A program made the position numbers and the translations under genes. Below the pieces are notes generated by a model, which had not been told where the DNA came from, ran no database searches, and was given only the letters and a program-made list of their open reading frames with translations. This document shows, one piece after another, positions 39,746 to 48,231 of a stretch of DNA of 64,000 nt (the first letter of the stretch is position 1; every line of letters starts with the position of its first letter). The DNA is from Arthrobacter pascens (GTDB lineage Bacteria; Actinomycetota; Actinomycetes; Actinomycetales; Micrococcaceae), in contig NZ_JAFHKT010000120.1 of the NCBI RefSeq assembly GCF_017052465.1, positions 21,232 to 85,231 of the forward strand, read 5' to 3'.

Positions 39746-40759
39746 ATGAAAATTCTGGTCACAGGTGGCACCGGGTACATCGGTTCCCACACTGTTCTAT
39801 CCCTGCAGGAAGCCGGGCACGAGGTGGTGGTACTCGACAACCTGGTGAACTCCAGTGAAGAGTCGATGCGCCGGGTAGCCGAGCTGAGCGGGACGACACC
39901 CGAATTCCACAACGTCGATCTCGTGAACGAAGCCGCAGTGGAAAGGGTTTTTGCTGCCGGCGGCATCGACGCCGTCATCCACTTCGCCGGTCTGAAGGCC
40001 GTGGGCGAATCCGTCCGCGAACCCCTCAGCTACTACTACAACAACCTCGTAGGCACCCTCAACCTGATCCGCGCCATGGAGCGCCACGACGTCCGCTCCA
40101 TCGTCTTCAGCTCCTCCGCCACCGTCTACGGCGAACATAACCCCGTGCCCTACGTCGAAAAAATGGAAATCGGCGCGAACAACCCGTACGGCCGCACCAA
40201 GGAACAGATCGAAGACATTCTCTCCGACATCGGCGCCGCCGACGACCGCTGGCACATCGCCCTGCTGCGCTACTTCAACCCGGTCGGCGCCCACCCGTCC
40301 GGCCGGATCGGCGAGGACCCACAGGGCATCCCCAATAACCTGGTGCCGTTCATCGCCCAGGTCGCCGTCGGCCGACGCGAAAAACTGATGGTCTTCGGCG
40401 GCGACTACGACACCCCGGACGGCACCTGCCTGCGCGACTACATCCATGTGGTGGACCTTGCCGAAGGCCATGTTGCCGCCCTGAACCACGTGGCTGACCG
40501 CGCCGGTGTATTCCGCTGGAACCTCGGCTCAGGCAAGGGCTCCTCGGTACTGGAAGTCCTGCGGTCCTTCGAAAAGGCCGTGGGCCGCCCCATCCCCTAC
40601 GGGATCACGGGACGCCGCGCCGGCGACCTTCCCGCCTTCTGGGCTGATGCCACGTCCGCCCTGGCCGACCTCAGCTGGTCAACCACCAAGACCGTGGACC
40701 AGATGTGCGAGGACCACTGGCGCTGGCAGGAGAATAACCCCAACGGGTACGCCGGCTAG
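39746..40759 (+). CDS. galE: UDP-glucose 4-epimerase
   Basis: 337-residue SDR enzyme interconverting UDP-galactose and UDP-glucose. KILVTGGTGYIGSHTVLSL is the NAD-binding glycine motif. SSSATVYG and YGRTKEQIE supply catalytic Ser/Thr, Tyr and Lys (YxxxK). LRYFNPVGAHPSGRIGEDP is the GalE substrate signature. AGAGGAA lies upstream of the ATG. Its place after the alpha-galactosidase gene links galactose released from galactosides to central metabolism. Confidence 0.97.
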   Translation: MKILVTGGTGYIGSHTVLSLQEAGHEVVVLDNLVNSSEESMRRVAELSGTTPEFHNVDLVNEAAVERVFAAGGIDAVIHFAGLKAVGESVREPLSYYYNNLVGTLNLIRAMERHDVRSIVFSSSATVYGEHNPVPYVEKMEIGANNPYGRTKEQIEDILSDIGAADDRWHIALLRYFNPVGAHPSGRIGEDPQGIPNNLVPFIAQVAVGRREKLMVFGGDYDTPDGTCLRDYIHVVDLAEGHVAALNHVADRAGVFRWNLGSGKGSSVLEVLRSFEKAVGRPIPYGITGRRAGDLPAFWADATSALADLSWSTTKTVDQMCEDHWRWQENNPNGYAG

Positions 40760-40825
40760 GACCACCGGGATCCGGCAACCACGCCCCCCTGGGCCTCAGT
40801 CCCCGTCGGCACGAAGGACTAACAG

Positions 40826-42106
40826 ATGATTCAACTCAAGCAATGGCGGGCAAGAGCCCTCAGCGCCGCACTTGCCGCAGCACTGCTGACCAGCTGCGCC
40901 GCACCGCCGGCAGGGAACGAAGTCACGCTAAGTTTCTTCCAGTTCAAGCCCGAAGCTGTCCAGGAATTCTCCGGCCTTATCGCCGAGTTCGAGGCCGTGA
41001 ATCCCGGCATCAGGGTGCTCCAGAACAACGTCCCGGACCCGGACACCGCCATCCGAACCCTCCTGGTCAAGAACAAGACACCGGATGTGCTGACACTCAA
41101 CGGGAACGCCAGCTTCGGCCTCCTCGCCAGGGCCTGCGTCTTCGCCGACCTCAGCCAGGAACCCGCGGCGCAGGAGGTTCTGCCCGCAGTGCAGGACATC
41201 CTCGACGCCAACGGGAGGTGCAGGGACTCCGAAATCAACGGCCTTCCCATGGCGAACAATGCCAGCGGCATCCTGTACAACCCCGAGATTTTCGCGAAGT
41301 ACGGGGTTTCCGTGCCTCAGACGTGGGAGGAGCTGATTGCTGCGGCCGAAACGTTCAAGGCCAATGGCGTCGCACCGTTTTACATGACCCTCAAGGACGC
41401 GTGGACCACCTCCCCGGCGCTGGTGAACCTCGCCGCCCAGCTGCAGCCCGAAGGCTTCTTTGACCGGCTCCGCGCGGCCGGTACCGACCGGAACAACAGC
41501 CCCGTGTCCTTCAGCAAGGATTACCAGGAAGTCGCCGACAAGCTCCTCCAGCTCTTCACCTACGCCCAGCCGGGCGCTGCCGGCGTCGATTATGCGTCCG
41601 GCAACAAGGCCTTTGCCGACGGCAAGTCCGCGATGTACCTGAACGGCAGCTTCGCCGTGCCGGCCATCAGGGCCGCCAACCCGGACGCAAAAATCGCCTC
41701 CTTCCCCTACCCCGTCACCGACAATCCCGCGAATACCACGGTGGTATCCGGCGTCGACGTGACGCTGGCCATGGGCCGGGAAACTCCCCACCGGGCTGAA
41801 GCGCAGAAATTCATCGACTTCCTTCTGTCCAAGGAAGTGATCGACAGGTACGCCAAGAACCAAAGCGCCTTCGCCCCCACCCGGTCAGCTGCGCCGCAGC
41901 AGGACCCGGCCCTGCAGGGCATGGCCTCCTACTTCACCTCCGGCAAGCTTGATGGCTACATGGACCATCAGCTGCCGCCGAGCATTCCGCTGGTCAACAT
42001 CACCCAGCAGTTCGTCCTGGATGGCGACAAAGCGCGTTTCCTGAACACGCTGGACAACGAATGGTTCAAGATTGCCGCCCGCATGCCCAAACGAGGTGAC
42101 CGGTAA
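40826..42106 (+). CDS. Extracellular sugar-binding lipoprotein of the second CUT1 importer
   Basis: 426 residues. The signal ALSAALAAALLTSC ends in lipobox LTSC. The mature protein begins AAPPAGNEVTLSFFQFKPEAVQEF and has the cluster 1 fold (FEAVNPGIRVLQNNVPDPDTAIRTL; GKSAMYLNGSFAVPAI; VVSGVDVTLAMGRE). It differs clearly in sequence from the binding protein at 35963, so the two importers likely take different substrates. Two permeases follow with 0-bp and 1-bp junctions. Confidence 0.92.
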   Translation: MIQLKQWRARALSAALAAALLTSCAAPPAGNEVTLSFFQFKPEAVQEFSGLIAEFEAVNPGIRVLQNNVPDPDTAIRTLLVKNKTPDVLTLNGNASFGLLARACVFADLSQEPAAQEVLPAVQDILDANGRCRDSEINGLPMANNASGILYNPEIFAKYGVSVPQTWEELIAAAETFKANGVAPFYMTLKDAWTTSPALVNLAAQLQPEGFFDRLRAAGTDRNNSPVSFSKDYQEVADKLLQLFTYAQPGAAGVDYASGNKAFADGKSAMYLNGSFAVPAIRAANPDAKIASFPYPVTDNPANTTVVSGVDVTLAMGRETPHRAEAQKFIDFLLSKEVIDRYAKNQSAFAPTRSAAPQQDPALQGMASYFTSGKLDGYMDHQLPPSIPLVNITQQFVLDGDKARFLNTLDNEWFKIAARMPKRGDR

Positions 42107-42970
42107 ATGACGCATACCAGCAAGGCCTTCTACTGGATGGCCATTCCTGCGCTGCTCCTCTTTGTGACACTGCATACCGTCCCGGCGCTAACGGGCGTGT
42201 TCTTCAGCCTGACCGACTACGCCGGCTACGGGACGTGGACCTTCATCGGGCTCGAAAATTACTTCAGCCTCTTCAAGGACGACCGGATCCTTTCCTCCTA
42301 CAGCTTCACCTTTCTGTTCGCCATCACGACGACGATCATCGTCAACGTCCTGGCCCTTGGCATCGCGCTGCTGCTGAATGCCAAGATCAAATTCCAGACG
42401 GCGTTCCGCGGCATCTTCTTCATCCCCAACGTGCTGGCCATCCTCATCATCGGCTACGTCTTCAACTTCATCTTTTCCAACTCCCTCCCCCTGCTGGGAC
42501 AGTGGGCCGGCATCGACTGGCTTTCGACCTCGATCCTGGCCAACAAAGACCTGGCCTGGCTGGGCATCGTGGCGGTCTCGGCCTGGCAGTCCATCGCCTT
42601 CAGCGTGATCCTCTACCTCGCTGGACTGCAGACCATCCCGGCCGACCTCTACGAAGCGGCGGACCTGGACGGGGCCGGCTACTGGCGCCAGTTCCGCTCG
42701 ATCACCTTCCCCATGATCGGCGCGTTCTTCACCATCAACATGGTGCTGGCGCTGAAAGGGTTCCTGCAGGCTTTCGACCAGATCGTCGCCCTCACCGGCG
42801 GCGGTCCCGGCACTTCCACCGAATCCGTTGCCATGGTCATCTTCCGCGGCGGGTTCCAGGGCGGGGAATACGGCTACCAGATGGCCAACTCCGTCGTTTA
42901 CCTGCTGGTGATCGTGGCCGTGTCCGTGATCCAGCTCCGGACCCTCCAGCGCAAAGAGGTGGACTTCTAA
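42107..42970 (+). CDS. Sugar ABC transporter permease (CUT1, MalF type), second importer
   Basis: 287 residues, six helices (YWMAIPALLLFVTLHTVPAL first). YEAADLDGAGYWRQFRSITFPMIGA is the EAA loop. Its ATG abuts the binding-protein stop with no spacer, so its ribosome site lies in the upstream coding region (CGAGGTGAC). The stop overlaps the next start as TAATG. As with the first importer, no ATPase is encoded alongside. Confidence 0.93.
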   Translation: MTHTSKAFYWMAIPALLLFVTLHTVPALTGVFFSLTDYAGYGTWTFIGLENYFSLFKDDRILSSYSFTFLFAITTTIIVNVLALGIALLLNAKIKFQTAFRGIFFIPNVLAILIIGYVFNFIFSNSLPLLGQWAGIDWLSTSILANKDLAWLGIVAVSAWQSIAFSVILYLAGLQTIPADLYEAADLDGAGYWRQFRSITFPMIGAFFTINMVLALKGFLQAFDQIVALTGGGPGTSTESVAMVIFRGGFQGGEYGYQMANSVVYLLVIVAVSVIQLRTLQRKEVDF

Positions 42971-43860
42971 TGGCCACAACTGAAACGGCAGCCTCAGCCC
43001 GGACCGCAGCGGATTCCCGTGGCCTGCGGCGGCGCGGCAGGAAGCTCGACAGCGTGAACTGGCCGCTGACGGCACTGGCTGCCGTCCTGGCCTTGACCGT
43101 GCTCATCCCGCTGTACCTCACCGTCGTCACCGCGCTCAAGACCCCGGACCAGCTTGGCGGTTCCGGCTTCGAGTGGCCCAGCCGCGTCCGGCTGGAGAAC
43201 TTCTCCGATGCCTGGAACCTGACCAACTTCCCGCGCGCCCTGCTGAACTCCGCAATCGTCACCGTGGGCGCGGTGGTCCTCACCATCCTGTCCAACTCCC
43301 TGGTGGCCTACGCGATTGCACGCAACCTTCACAAGCGCTTCTTCAAGTTCCTGTACTACTTCTTCGTCGCCGCGCTCTTCGTCCCGTTTCCCATCATCAT
43401 GCTGCCGGCTACCAAGGAAACCGCGGTCCTGGGCCTGGATAACCCTGTGGGATTGTTCCTGCTGTACACCGTCTACGGGCTCAGCTTCAATGTCTTCGTC
43501 TACACGGCCTTCATCCGCTCCATCCCGCGCGAACTGGAGGAAGCCGCAACGATGGACGGTGCCTCCACCTGGGGCATCTTCCGCCGCATCATCTTCCCGC
43601 TGCTCACTCCAATGAACGCCACCGTGGGGATCCTGACGTGCCTCTGGGCCTGGAACGACTTCCTGCTGCCCCTCGTCATCCTCTCGGACCCCGCGACGCG
43701 CACACTGCCACTGGCGCAGTACGTGTTCCAGAGCCAGTTCACTACCAACTACACAGTGGCCTTCGCGTCCTACCTGATGGCCCTGGCACCACTGCTCCTG
43801 GTCTACCTCTTCGCACAGCGCTGGGTGATCTCCGGTGTCATGCGGGGCTCCATCAAGTGA
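42970..43860 (+). CDS. Sugar ABC transporter permease (CUT1, MalG type), second importer
   Basis: 296 residues. A polar basic N-terminus ([15 protein letters not shown]) is followed by [20 protein letters not shown] as helix 1. [26 protein letters not shown] is the EAA loop, and [14 protein letters not shown] is the MalG-type end. The ATG overlaps the previous stop by one base and has AGAGGTGG upstream. A much longer open frame entering from 42235 is shadow coding of the previous permease and is rejected. Confidence 0.93.
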   Translation: MATTETAASARTAADSRGLRRRGRKLDSVNWPLTALAAVLALTVLIPLYLTVVTALKTPDQLGGSGFEWPSRVRLENFSDAWNLTNFPRALLNSAIVTVGAVVLTILSNSLVAYAIARNLHKRFFKFLYYFFVAALFVPFPIIMLPATKETAVLGLDNPVGLFLLYTVYGLSFNVFVYTAFIRSIPRELEEAATMDGASTWGIFRRIIFPLLTPMNATVGILTCLWAWNDFLLPLVILSDPATRTLPLAQYVFQSQFTTNYTVAFASYLMALAPLLLVYLFAQRWVISGVMRGSIK

Positions 43861-43887
43861 CGTTAAGCCGCCACACGCCCAACGCGA

Positions 43888-43893
43888 TAGATT
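43888..43893 (+). promoter_or_regulatory. -10 element TAGATT of aroQ (leaderless candidate)
   Basis: TAGATT with 7 nt to the ATG at 43901 and no Shine-Dalgarno. It lies 28 bp after the permease stop, so aroQ would be expressed independently of the sugar operon. Confidence 0.55.
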
Positions 43894-43900
43894 TGCATTC

Positions 43901-44377
43901 ATGACTGAAGCCTCCACCGCCACCGAAGCCGGCCGCGGCACCATCCTTGTCCTCAACGGCCCCAACCTGAACCTCCTCGGAACCCGGGAGCCGGAGAAGT
44001 ACGGCACGGCAACCCTTGCCGACGTCGAACAGCTCGCCAAAGAGGCCGGCGCCGCGCACGGGCTGGACGTCGAGTGCTTCCAGTCCAATCATGAAGGTGC
44101 CCTGGTGGACGCCATCCACGCCGCCCGCGGCAAGGCCGTCGGCATCGTGCTGAACGCGGGCGCCTATACCCACACGTCCGTGGCCATCCGCGATGCGATC
44201 TCGGCGGTGCAGCTGCCGGCCGTGGAGGTGCACATCACCAATGTGCATGCCCGCGAGGAGTTCCGGCACCACTCCTACCTCTCGGACATCAGCAAAGCCG
44301 TCATCGCCGGTGCCGGCATCATGGGATACCGCTTTGCCGTGGAGTACCTTGCCGACCTGAATGCCGGCAAGGCCTGA
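43901..44377 (+). CDS. aroQ: 3-Dehydroquinate dehydratase, type II
   Basis: Third step of the shikimate pathway. 158 residues, dodecameric in the family. [21 protein letters not shown] contains the catalytic Tyr (YG) and lid Arg. [33 protein letters not shown] and [21 protein letters not shown] carry the remaining active-site Asn and His. The ATG at 43901 begins a 15-residue polar leader before the domain. The enzyme is complete. It marks the return to core genes after the galactoside block. Confidence 0.97.
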   Translation: MTEASTATEAGRGTILVLNGPNLNLLGTREPEKYGTATLADVEQLAKEAGAAHGLDVECFQSNHEGALVDAIHAARGKAVGIVLNAGAYTHTSVAIRDAISAVQLPAVEVHITNVHAREEFRHHSYLSDISKAVIAGAGIMGYRFAVEYLADLNAGKA

Positions 44378-44407
44378 CAAAGCCCGGCGCTGTTGCTCAC
44401 TGCGCCC

Positions 44408-45592
44408 CTACTGCTGGATGCACTGCCCCGATGACACGGCGCTGGTGAGTTCCGGAGCCTGCGTGACCACAGGACGCAGGTCGATCATGGGAATGGCGAA
44501 CCCCAAGGCAGCGTCAGACGTGGTCTTGGCGAAGATCACGCCGGCCACTTCGCCGCCGGTGGTCAGCAGCGGTCCGCCGGAATTGCCCGGCTGGATGTCA
44601 CCCGCGAGCCTGTAGACCTCGTCCGGAACGGGATTGTCGCCGTAAATGTCGGGCACCAGGACCGTGGAAATGCCCTGGACGGTGGCGGGCTTCGACTGGA
44701 AGGGGCCGCCGTGGGGGTAGCCCGCGAAGGCGGCGGCAGTGCCGGCGGGAAGATCCGGGCTCAGCGGCAGGGCGTCAGTGGGCAGGCCGTCGACGGCGAG
44801 TACCGCCAGGTCGCGTTTGCCGTCGAAGTAGACCACGCGCCCCGGCAGCGCGCCGCCGCCGGGCACCTCGACGACGGGCTGCGACACGCCCGCCACAACA
44901 TGCGCATTTGTGACCACCCTCCCCGGCGAGACGACGAAACCGGTCCCCGTCTGGTTCTGGCCGCACTGGAACGCGGTGCCGGCGATCTTCAGGACCGACC
45001 CGGCCGCCCGGTTCAGGGTAGGGGTGTCGGTGCTGGCATCCGGAACCGGAACCTGCTGCTGCTGGCCGATGCCCTCAATCAGCCGGGGAATGCGGTCGCC
45101 GATCACCGCCGAGCGCAGCTGGGCCATGGTGGCCTTGACGGGGTTGGGGGTCATGCCGTCAATGAACCGGATGACCTTGGAGTCGGCGAGCTGCTGGGAA
45201 ACGAACGGCACGCCGAGGGCACTGATGCTGAAGGCAAGCATGGACATGACGAGTGCCGCCACAACGACGTTGACCGCTCCGCCCACCATCCTGTCCACCG
45301 CACGCAGCGGTTTCAGGCGGACGGCGCTGCGAATGCTGCGGCCGATCGTGGTGCCCAGGGCGTTGCCCAGCACCACAAGGACTATGGCGGTGCCGATGAT
45401 CGCGGTGAGCCGCCAGCTACTGTCCTCAACGAACTCGCTGACCACAGGCACGGAGAGGAACGCTGCCACTGCCCCGGCCGCAAAGCCGGCGATCCCGCCC
45501 ACCGTCACCAGGAAGCCGTTGCGGAGGCCGTAAATCAGGTAGGACAGGAGCGTCAGGATCAACGCAAGGTCCAGAACAGTCAGGCCAAACAA
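44408..45592 (-). CDS. marP: Membrane-anchored serine protease of the MarP family (CvpA domain plus trypsin-like domain)
   Basis: 394 residues. Residues 1-130 have four membrane helices of the colicin V production type (LDLALILTLLSYLIYGL; GIAGFAAGAVAAFL; AIIGTAIVLVVLGNAL; VNVVVAALVMSMLAFSISAL). Residues 195-394 are a chymotrypsin-fold protease outside the membrane. VVTNAHVVAG gives His231, KRDLAVLAV gives Asp261 and QPGNSGGPL gives Ser338. Two cysteines (near 210 and 391) may form the regulatory disulfide of MarP. The mycobacterial enzyme is needed for acid and oxidative stress survival. A TTG start with AAGGAG 5 nt upstream. TACAAT at 45622-45627 is a good minus-strand -10. Confidence 0.93.
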   Translation of the reverse strand: MFGLTVLDLALILTLLSYLIYGLRNGFLVTVGGIAGFAAGAVAAFLSVPVVSEFVEDSSWRLTAIIGTAIVLVVLGNALGTTIGRSIRSAVRLKPLRAVDRMVGGAVNVVVAALVMSMLAFSISALGVPFVSQQLADSKVIRFIDGMTPNPVKATMAQLRSAVIGDRIPRLIEGIGQQQQVPVPDASTDTPTLNRAAGSVLKIAGTAFQCGQNQTGTGFVVSPGRVVTNAHVVAGVSQPVVEVPGGGALPGRVVYFDGKRDLAVLAVDGLPTDALPLSPDLPAGTAAAFAGYPHGGPFQSKPATVQGISTVLVPDIYGDNPVPDEVYRLAGDIQPGNSGGPLLTTGGEVAGVIFAKTTSDAALGFAIPMIDLRPVVTQAPELTSAVSSGQCIQQ

Positions 45593-45621
45593 CGGGTCTC
45601 CTTACAGCCAGCTACGCCCCG

Positions 45622-45627
45622 ATTGTA
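45622..45627 (-). promoter_or_regulatory. -10 element TACAAT of marP
   Basis: TACAAT on the minus strand, about 30 nt before the TTG start, leaving a short leader that includes AAGGAG. The matching -35 is unclear. Confidence 0.5.
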
Positions 45628-45783
45628 CTGGCGGAGTCTGACAATTTGCCGTGGGCAGTCCGTGACTTCCGGGCCCAGGACGCCATTTGCCCCGGTTCTG
45701 CTGCCAAGTACGCCACAGATCCTTGAAAATTCTGAAACAATGGCACAAGCGCCCCAGCCGACACATTTTAATCAGGAGAATTC

Positions 45784-46461
45784 ATGGACATCGAGGTATT
45801 GCGCCGCGCACCCCTTTTCGCCACGCTGGACGACGAGGCTTTCCGCCTGCTGACGGACGAGCTCACCGAGGTTGACCTGTCACGCGGGGCATCCGTTTTC
45901 CGTGAAGGCGACCAGGGTGACCAGCTCTACTTCATTGTCTCCGGCAAGGTAAAGCTCGGCCGCACCTCCCCCGACGGCCGCGAATCCCTGCTCGCCATCC
46001 TCGGCCCGGGTGAGCTCTTCGGCGAGATGGCACTCTTCGATCCCAGCCCGCGCACGGCAACGGCCACGGCAGTCTCCGAGACGCGTCTCGCAGGGCTGCG
46101 GAACGAGAGCCTGAACTCCCTGCTGCGGACCCGCCCCGAAGTCTCGGCGCAGCTGCTGCAGGCTCTGGCCCGCCGTCTCCGCCGCACCAACGACTCCCTG
46201 TCCGACCTTGTCTTCTCGGACGTTCCCGGCCGCGTGGCCAAGGCACTCCTGGACCTGGCCGACCGCTTCGGCCGCCCCGCCACGGACGGCGTCCTGGTAG
46301 CGCACGAACTCACGCAGGAGGAACTGGCCCAGCTGGTCGGCGCCTCCCGCGAAACCGTGAACAAGGCCCTGGCCGAATTCGTCCAGCGCGGCTGGCTCCG
46401 CCTCGAGGCCCGCGCAGTGGTCATCCTGGACATGCAGCGCCTCCGCCAGCGCTCCCGCTAG
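45784..46461 (+). CDS. crp: Crp/Fnr-family transcriptional regulator (Crp/GlxR type)
   Basis: 225 residues. The N-terminal cyclic-nucleotide domain has GDQGDQLYFIVSGKVKLGRTS and GPGELFGEMALFDPSPRTATATA, which contains the phosphate-binding cassette (GEMALF.PRTATA). The long C-helix is FSDVPGRVAKALLDLADRFG. The C-terminal HTH is LTQEELAQLVGASRETVNKALAEF. This is the global cAMP-responsive regulator in actinobacteria. AGGAG lies 5 nt before the ATG. It is divergent from marP and ends in a bidirectional terminator. A Crp-like site is seen in the galactoside promoter at 33992. Confidence 0.95.
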   Translation: MDIEVLRRAPLFATLDDEAFRLLTDELTEVDLSRGASVFREGDQGDQLYFIVSGKVKLGRTSPDGRESLLAILGPGELFGEMALFDPSPRTATATAVSETRLAGLRNESLNSLLRTRPEVSAQLLQALARRLRRTNDSLSDLVFSDVPGRVAKALLDLADRFGRPATDGVLVAHELTQEELAQLVGASRETVNKALAEFVQRGWLRLEARAVVILDMQRLRQRSR

Positions 46462-46493
46462 CAGACGCTGACGACGCGCAAAGGTACCCGGGA

Positions 46494-46546
46494 CGCGCAA
46501 AAGGCCTGGTGACACCCACATGTGGGTCTCACCAGGCCTTTTGCGT
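46494..46546. terminator. Bidirectional terminator between crp and the Nudix gene
   Basis: CGCAAAAGGCCTGGTGA pairs with TCACCAGGCCTTTTGCG, with an inner ACCCACATGTGGGT. A-runs and T-runs flank the GC core on both strands, so it serves both convergent genes. Confidence 0.9.
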
Positions 46547-46575
46547 GTCCTCAGGCAATTACCGCGTCGGGGCAG

Positions 46576-47487
46576 TCAGCGTTCGCGCTGGGGCTCGTGA
46601 GCCACCGTTTTCGCGGCTTCGACTTCGAGCATGAGCTTGCCGTCTTCCTGGACGAGCCGGGGCTGATAGACGTGCGGTGTGCGCTTGTAGCTGAGATAGG
46701 CGATGCAGCCGGTGGCGGCCGCCATCTTCTCAAGCATGATTTCAGAGCCCGGCACCAAGAGCTGGCCGAGGGTCAGCCCGACGGTGTTTTCCTGGCCCAC
46801 TTCGTCACCCAGCGCTGTGGTGTCACGTTCTTCTATCACCTTGGTGGCGCAGACCCACCGCCCCCACACGCCCTTGCTCCCGAGAAGCGTCGGCTGCTGG
46901 TTCATCGGGACTGTGGCGGCGAAGTACCGCGTGTTGAAGCGGTGGTGTGCGAAGTCCGGGCTGAGCCAGTTCACCAGCGGCTTGAGCAGGTCCGTGCGCA
47001 GGGACAGCCCCCGCTGGGCCAGCACCTCGGTAAAGGTCTTTTCCTGCGAGGCCACGGCTTCGCGCACTTTCATCCATTCGGAGGTGGCAGTGCCTTCAAC
47101 GGTGGTGGACACGTCCGGCCCGGCCAGGAGTACGCCGGTTTCTTCAAACAGTTCGCGGATGGCGCCCACAACGTGGCGGCGCGCCAGCCCAACGTCCTCC
47201 GTGCCCATCTGCTCGGCCCAATGCTGCGGCGAGGGGCCCAGCCAGCCGAGTGCGTCGTCGTCGGACGCATCCAGGGACCCGCCGGGAAAGGCGAGGACGC
47301 CCAGCGGTGAAGACCCGGGACGGTAGCCGAGCCAGGTCTCCAGGCCGTTGGGCGAATCGCGGAGCAGGACCACTGAGGAGGCGAGACGCGGTGCGCGGGG
47401 CGTCCGTTCTCCGTGTTCAAGCCAGCTTTGCGCCGCCCCTTCGAGGTCGGGGGGAAGGGCAAAGAGGCGGCGTGCTAGCTGGGGCAA
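46576..47487 (-). CDS. Nudix hydrolase (NUDT19-like long form)
   Basis: 303 residues. An N-terminal strand region ASSVVLLRDSPNGLETWLGYRP leads to FPGGSLDASDDD. The Nudix box is split, with a longer insert before REL-type residues: HVVGAIRELFEETGVLLAGP supplies RExxEExG. The C-terminal WLSPDFAHHRFNTRYFAATVP is typical of the NUDT7/NUDT19 CoA diphosphatase branch, so an acyl-CoA or CoA substrate is possible. The TTG at 47487 is the only usable upstream start and lacks a good ribosome site, so the true start could be internal. It lies 16 bp after ridA. Confidence 0.8.
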   Translation of the reverse strand: MPQLARRLFALPPDLEGAAQSWLEHGERTPRAPRLASSVVLLRDSPNGLETWLGYRPGSSPLGVLAFPGGSLDASDDDALGWLGPSPQHWAEQMGTEDVGLARRHVVGAIRELFEETGVLLAGPDVSTTVEGTATSEWMKVREAVASQEKTFTEVLAQRGLSLRTDLLKPLVNWLSPDFAHHRFNTRYFAATVPMNQQPTLLGSKGVWGRWVCATKVIEERDTTALGDEVGQENTVGLTLGQLLVPGSEIMLEKMAAATGCIAYLSYKRTPHVYQPRLVQEDGKLMLEVEAAKTVAHEPQRER

Positions 47488-47503
47488 AGGAAGCGACCGG
47501 GCC

Positions 47504-48037
47504 TTAGCTGAATTCCGCGATCAGCTCGACTTCGACGGGGGAGTCGAGCGGCAGGACTGAAACGCCGACGGCGGAACGGGCGTGCTGCCCCGCGTCGCCG
47601 AGGACCCGGCCAAGGAGTTCGGAAGCGCCGTTGATGACGCCCGGCTGCCCGGTGAAGGAGGGATCCGAGGAGACGAAGCCCACCACCTTGACGATGCGTG
47701 TGATCCGGTCCAGGTCGCCGATCACGCTCTTGACGGCGGCCAGCGCATTGACGGCGCAGACGGCCGCGTACGCCTTCGCGTCCTCGGGGGACACGGTGGG
47801 CTCGTCCGATGTGCCTTCGTTGCCCGCGGCGACTTTGCCCGTAGCTTCGAGTTTGCCGTCAATGAACGGCAGCTGCCCCGAAGTGTAAACGTGGTTGCCG
47901 GAAATGACGGCGGGCACATAGGCAGCCACCGGAGCGGCCACCTGGGGAAGGGTGATGCCCAGCTCGGCGAGCCGCTGCTCGACGGCGGAAATCGGCGCTG
48001 CTGCGGCGCCGGAAGCGGTTTCGCGGGGAGTCGTCAT
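47504..48037 (-). CDS. RidA family (YjgF/YER057c/UK114) protein
   Basis: 177 residues. RidA proteins deaminate reactive enamines/imines. NHVYTSGQLPFIDGKLE, NALAAVKSVIGDLDRITRIVKVVGFVSSD and ARSAVGVSVLPLDSPVEVELIAEF are the conserved trimer-interface and active-site segments. The Arg in HARSAVGVS aligns with the carboxylate-binding residue. It carries about 30 extra N-terminal residues compared with E. coli RidA, as in the YjgF-like RutC/UK114 long forms. One base separates it from the preceding DUF4177 stop, so the two are co-translated. Confidence 0.87.
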   Translation of the reverse strand: MTTPRETASGAAAAPISAVEQRLAELGITLPQVAAPVAAYVPAVISGNHVYTSGQLPFIDGKLEATGKVAAGNEGTSDEPTVSPEDAKAYAAVCAVNALAAVKSVIGDLDRITRIVKVVGFVSSDPSFTGQPGVINGASELLGRVLGDAGQHARSAVGVSVLPLDSPVEVELIAEFS

Positions 48038-48038
48038 G

Positions 48039-48194
48039 CTACTGCTTCTCCCTCTTCAAGTAGGCCACCAGGCCGTTGCCTTCGGGGCCGGGGACAACCT
48101 GGACAAGCTCCCAGCCGTCCTCTCCCCACTGGTCCAGAATCTGCTTCGTGGCGTGAATGATGAGCGGAATCGTTGCGTACTCCCATTTGGTCAT
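48039..48194 (-). CDS. DUF4177 small protein
   Basis: 51 residues. MTKWEYATIPLIIHATKQIL, then LDQWGEDGWELVQVVPGPEG, is the DUF4177 motif (WEY...LNxxGxxGWELV). Function unknown. The ATG at 48194 is right because the motif starts at residue 3 and TAGGCT lies 7 nt upstream (leaderless). A longer in-frame extension runs antisense through the PBP gene and is rejected. Its promoter overlaps that of the divergent ponA. Confidence 0.82.
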   Translation of the reverse strand: MTKWEYATIPLIIHATKQILDQWGEDGWELVQVVPGPEGNGLVAYLKREKQ

Positions 48195-48201
48195 GAACTC
48201 A

Positions 48202-48224
48202 AGCCTAGTCGTTGCCGGTAAAGT
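48202..48224. promoter_or_regulatory. Divergent -10 elements of the DUF4177-ridA operon and ponA
   Basis: TAGGCT on the minus strand (48202-48207) is 7 nt from its ATG, and TAAAGT on the plus strand (48219-48224) is 7 nt from its ATG. The two predicted start sites are about 37 bp apart and face away. Confidence 0.5.
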
Positions 48225-48231
48225 GGAGAAC

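Noticed and set aside
42235..42969. N-terminal extension of the second MalG-type permease
   Set aside because: It is the out-of-frame reading of the preceding permease; the TAATG junction and polar N-terminus fit the start at 42970.
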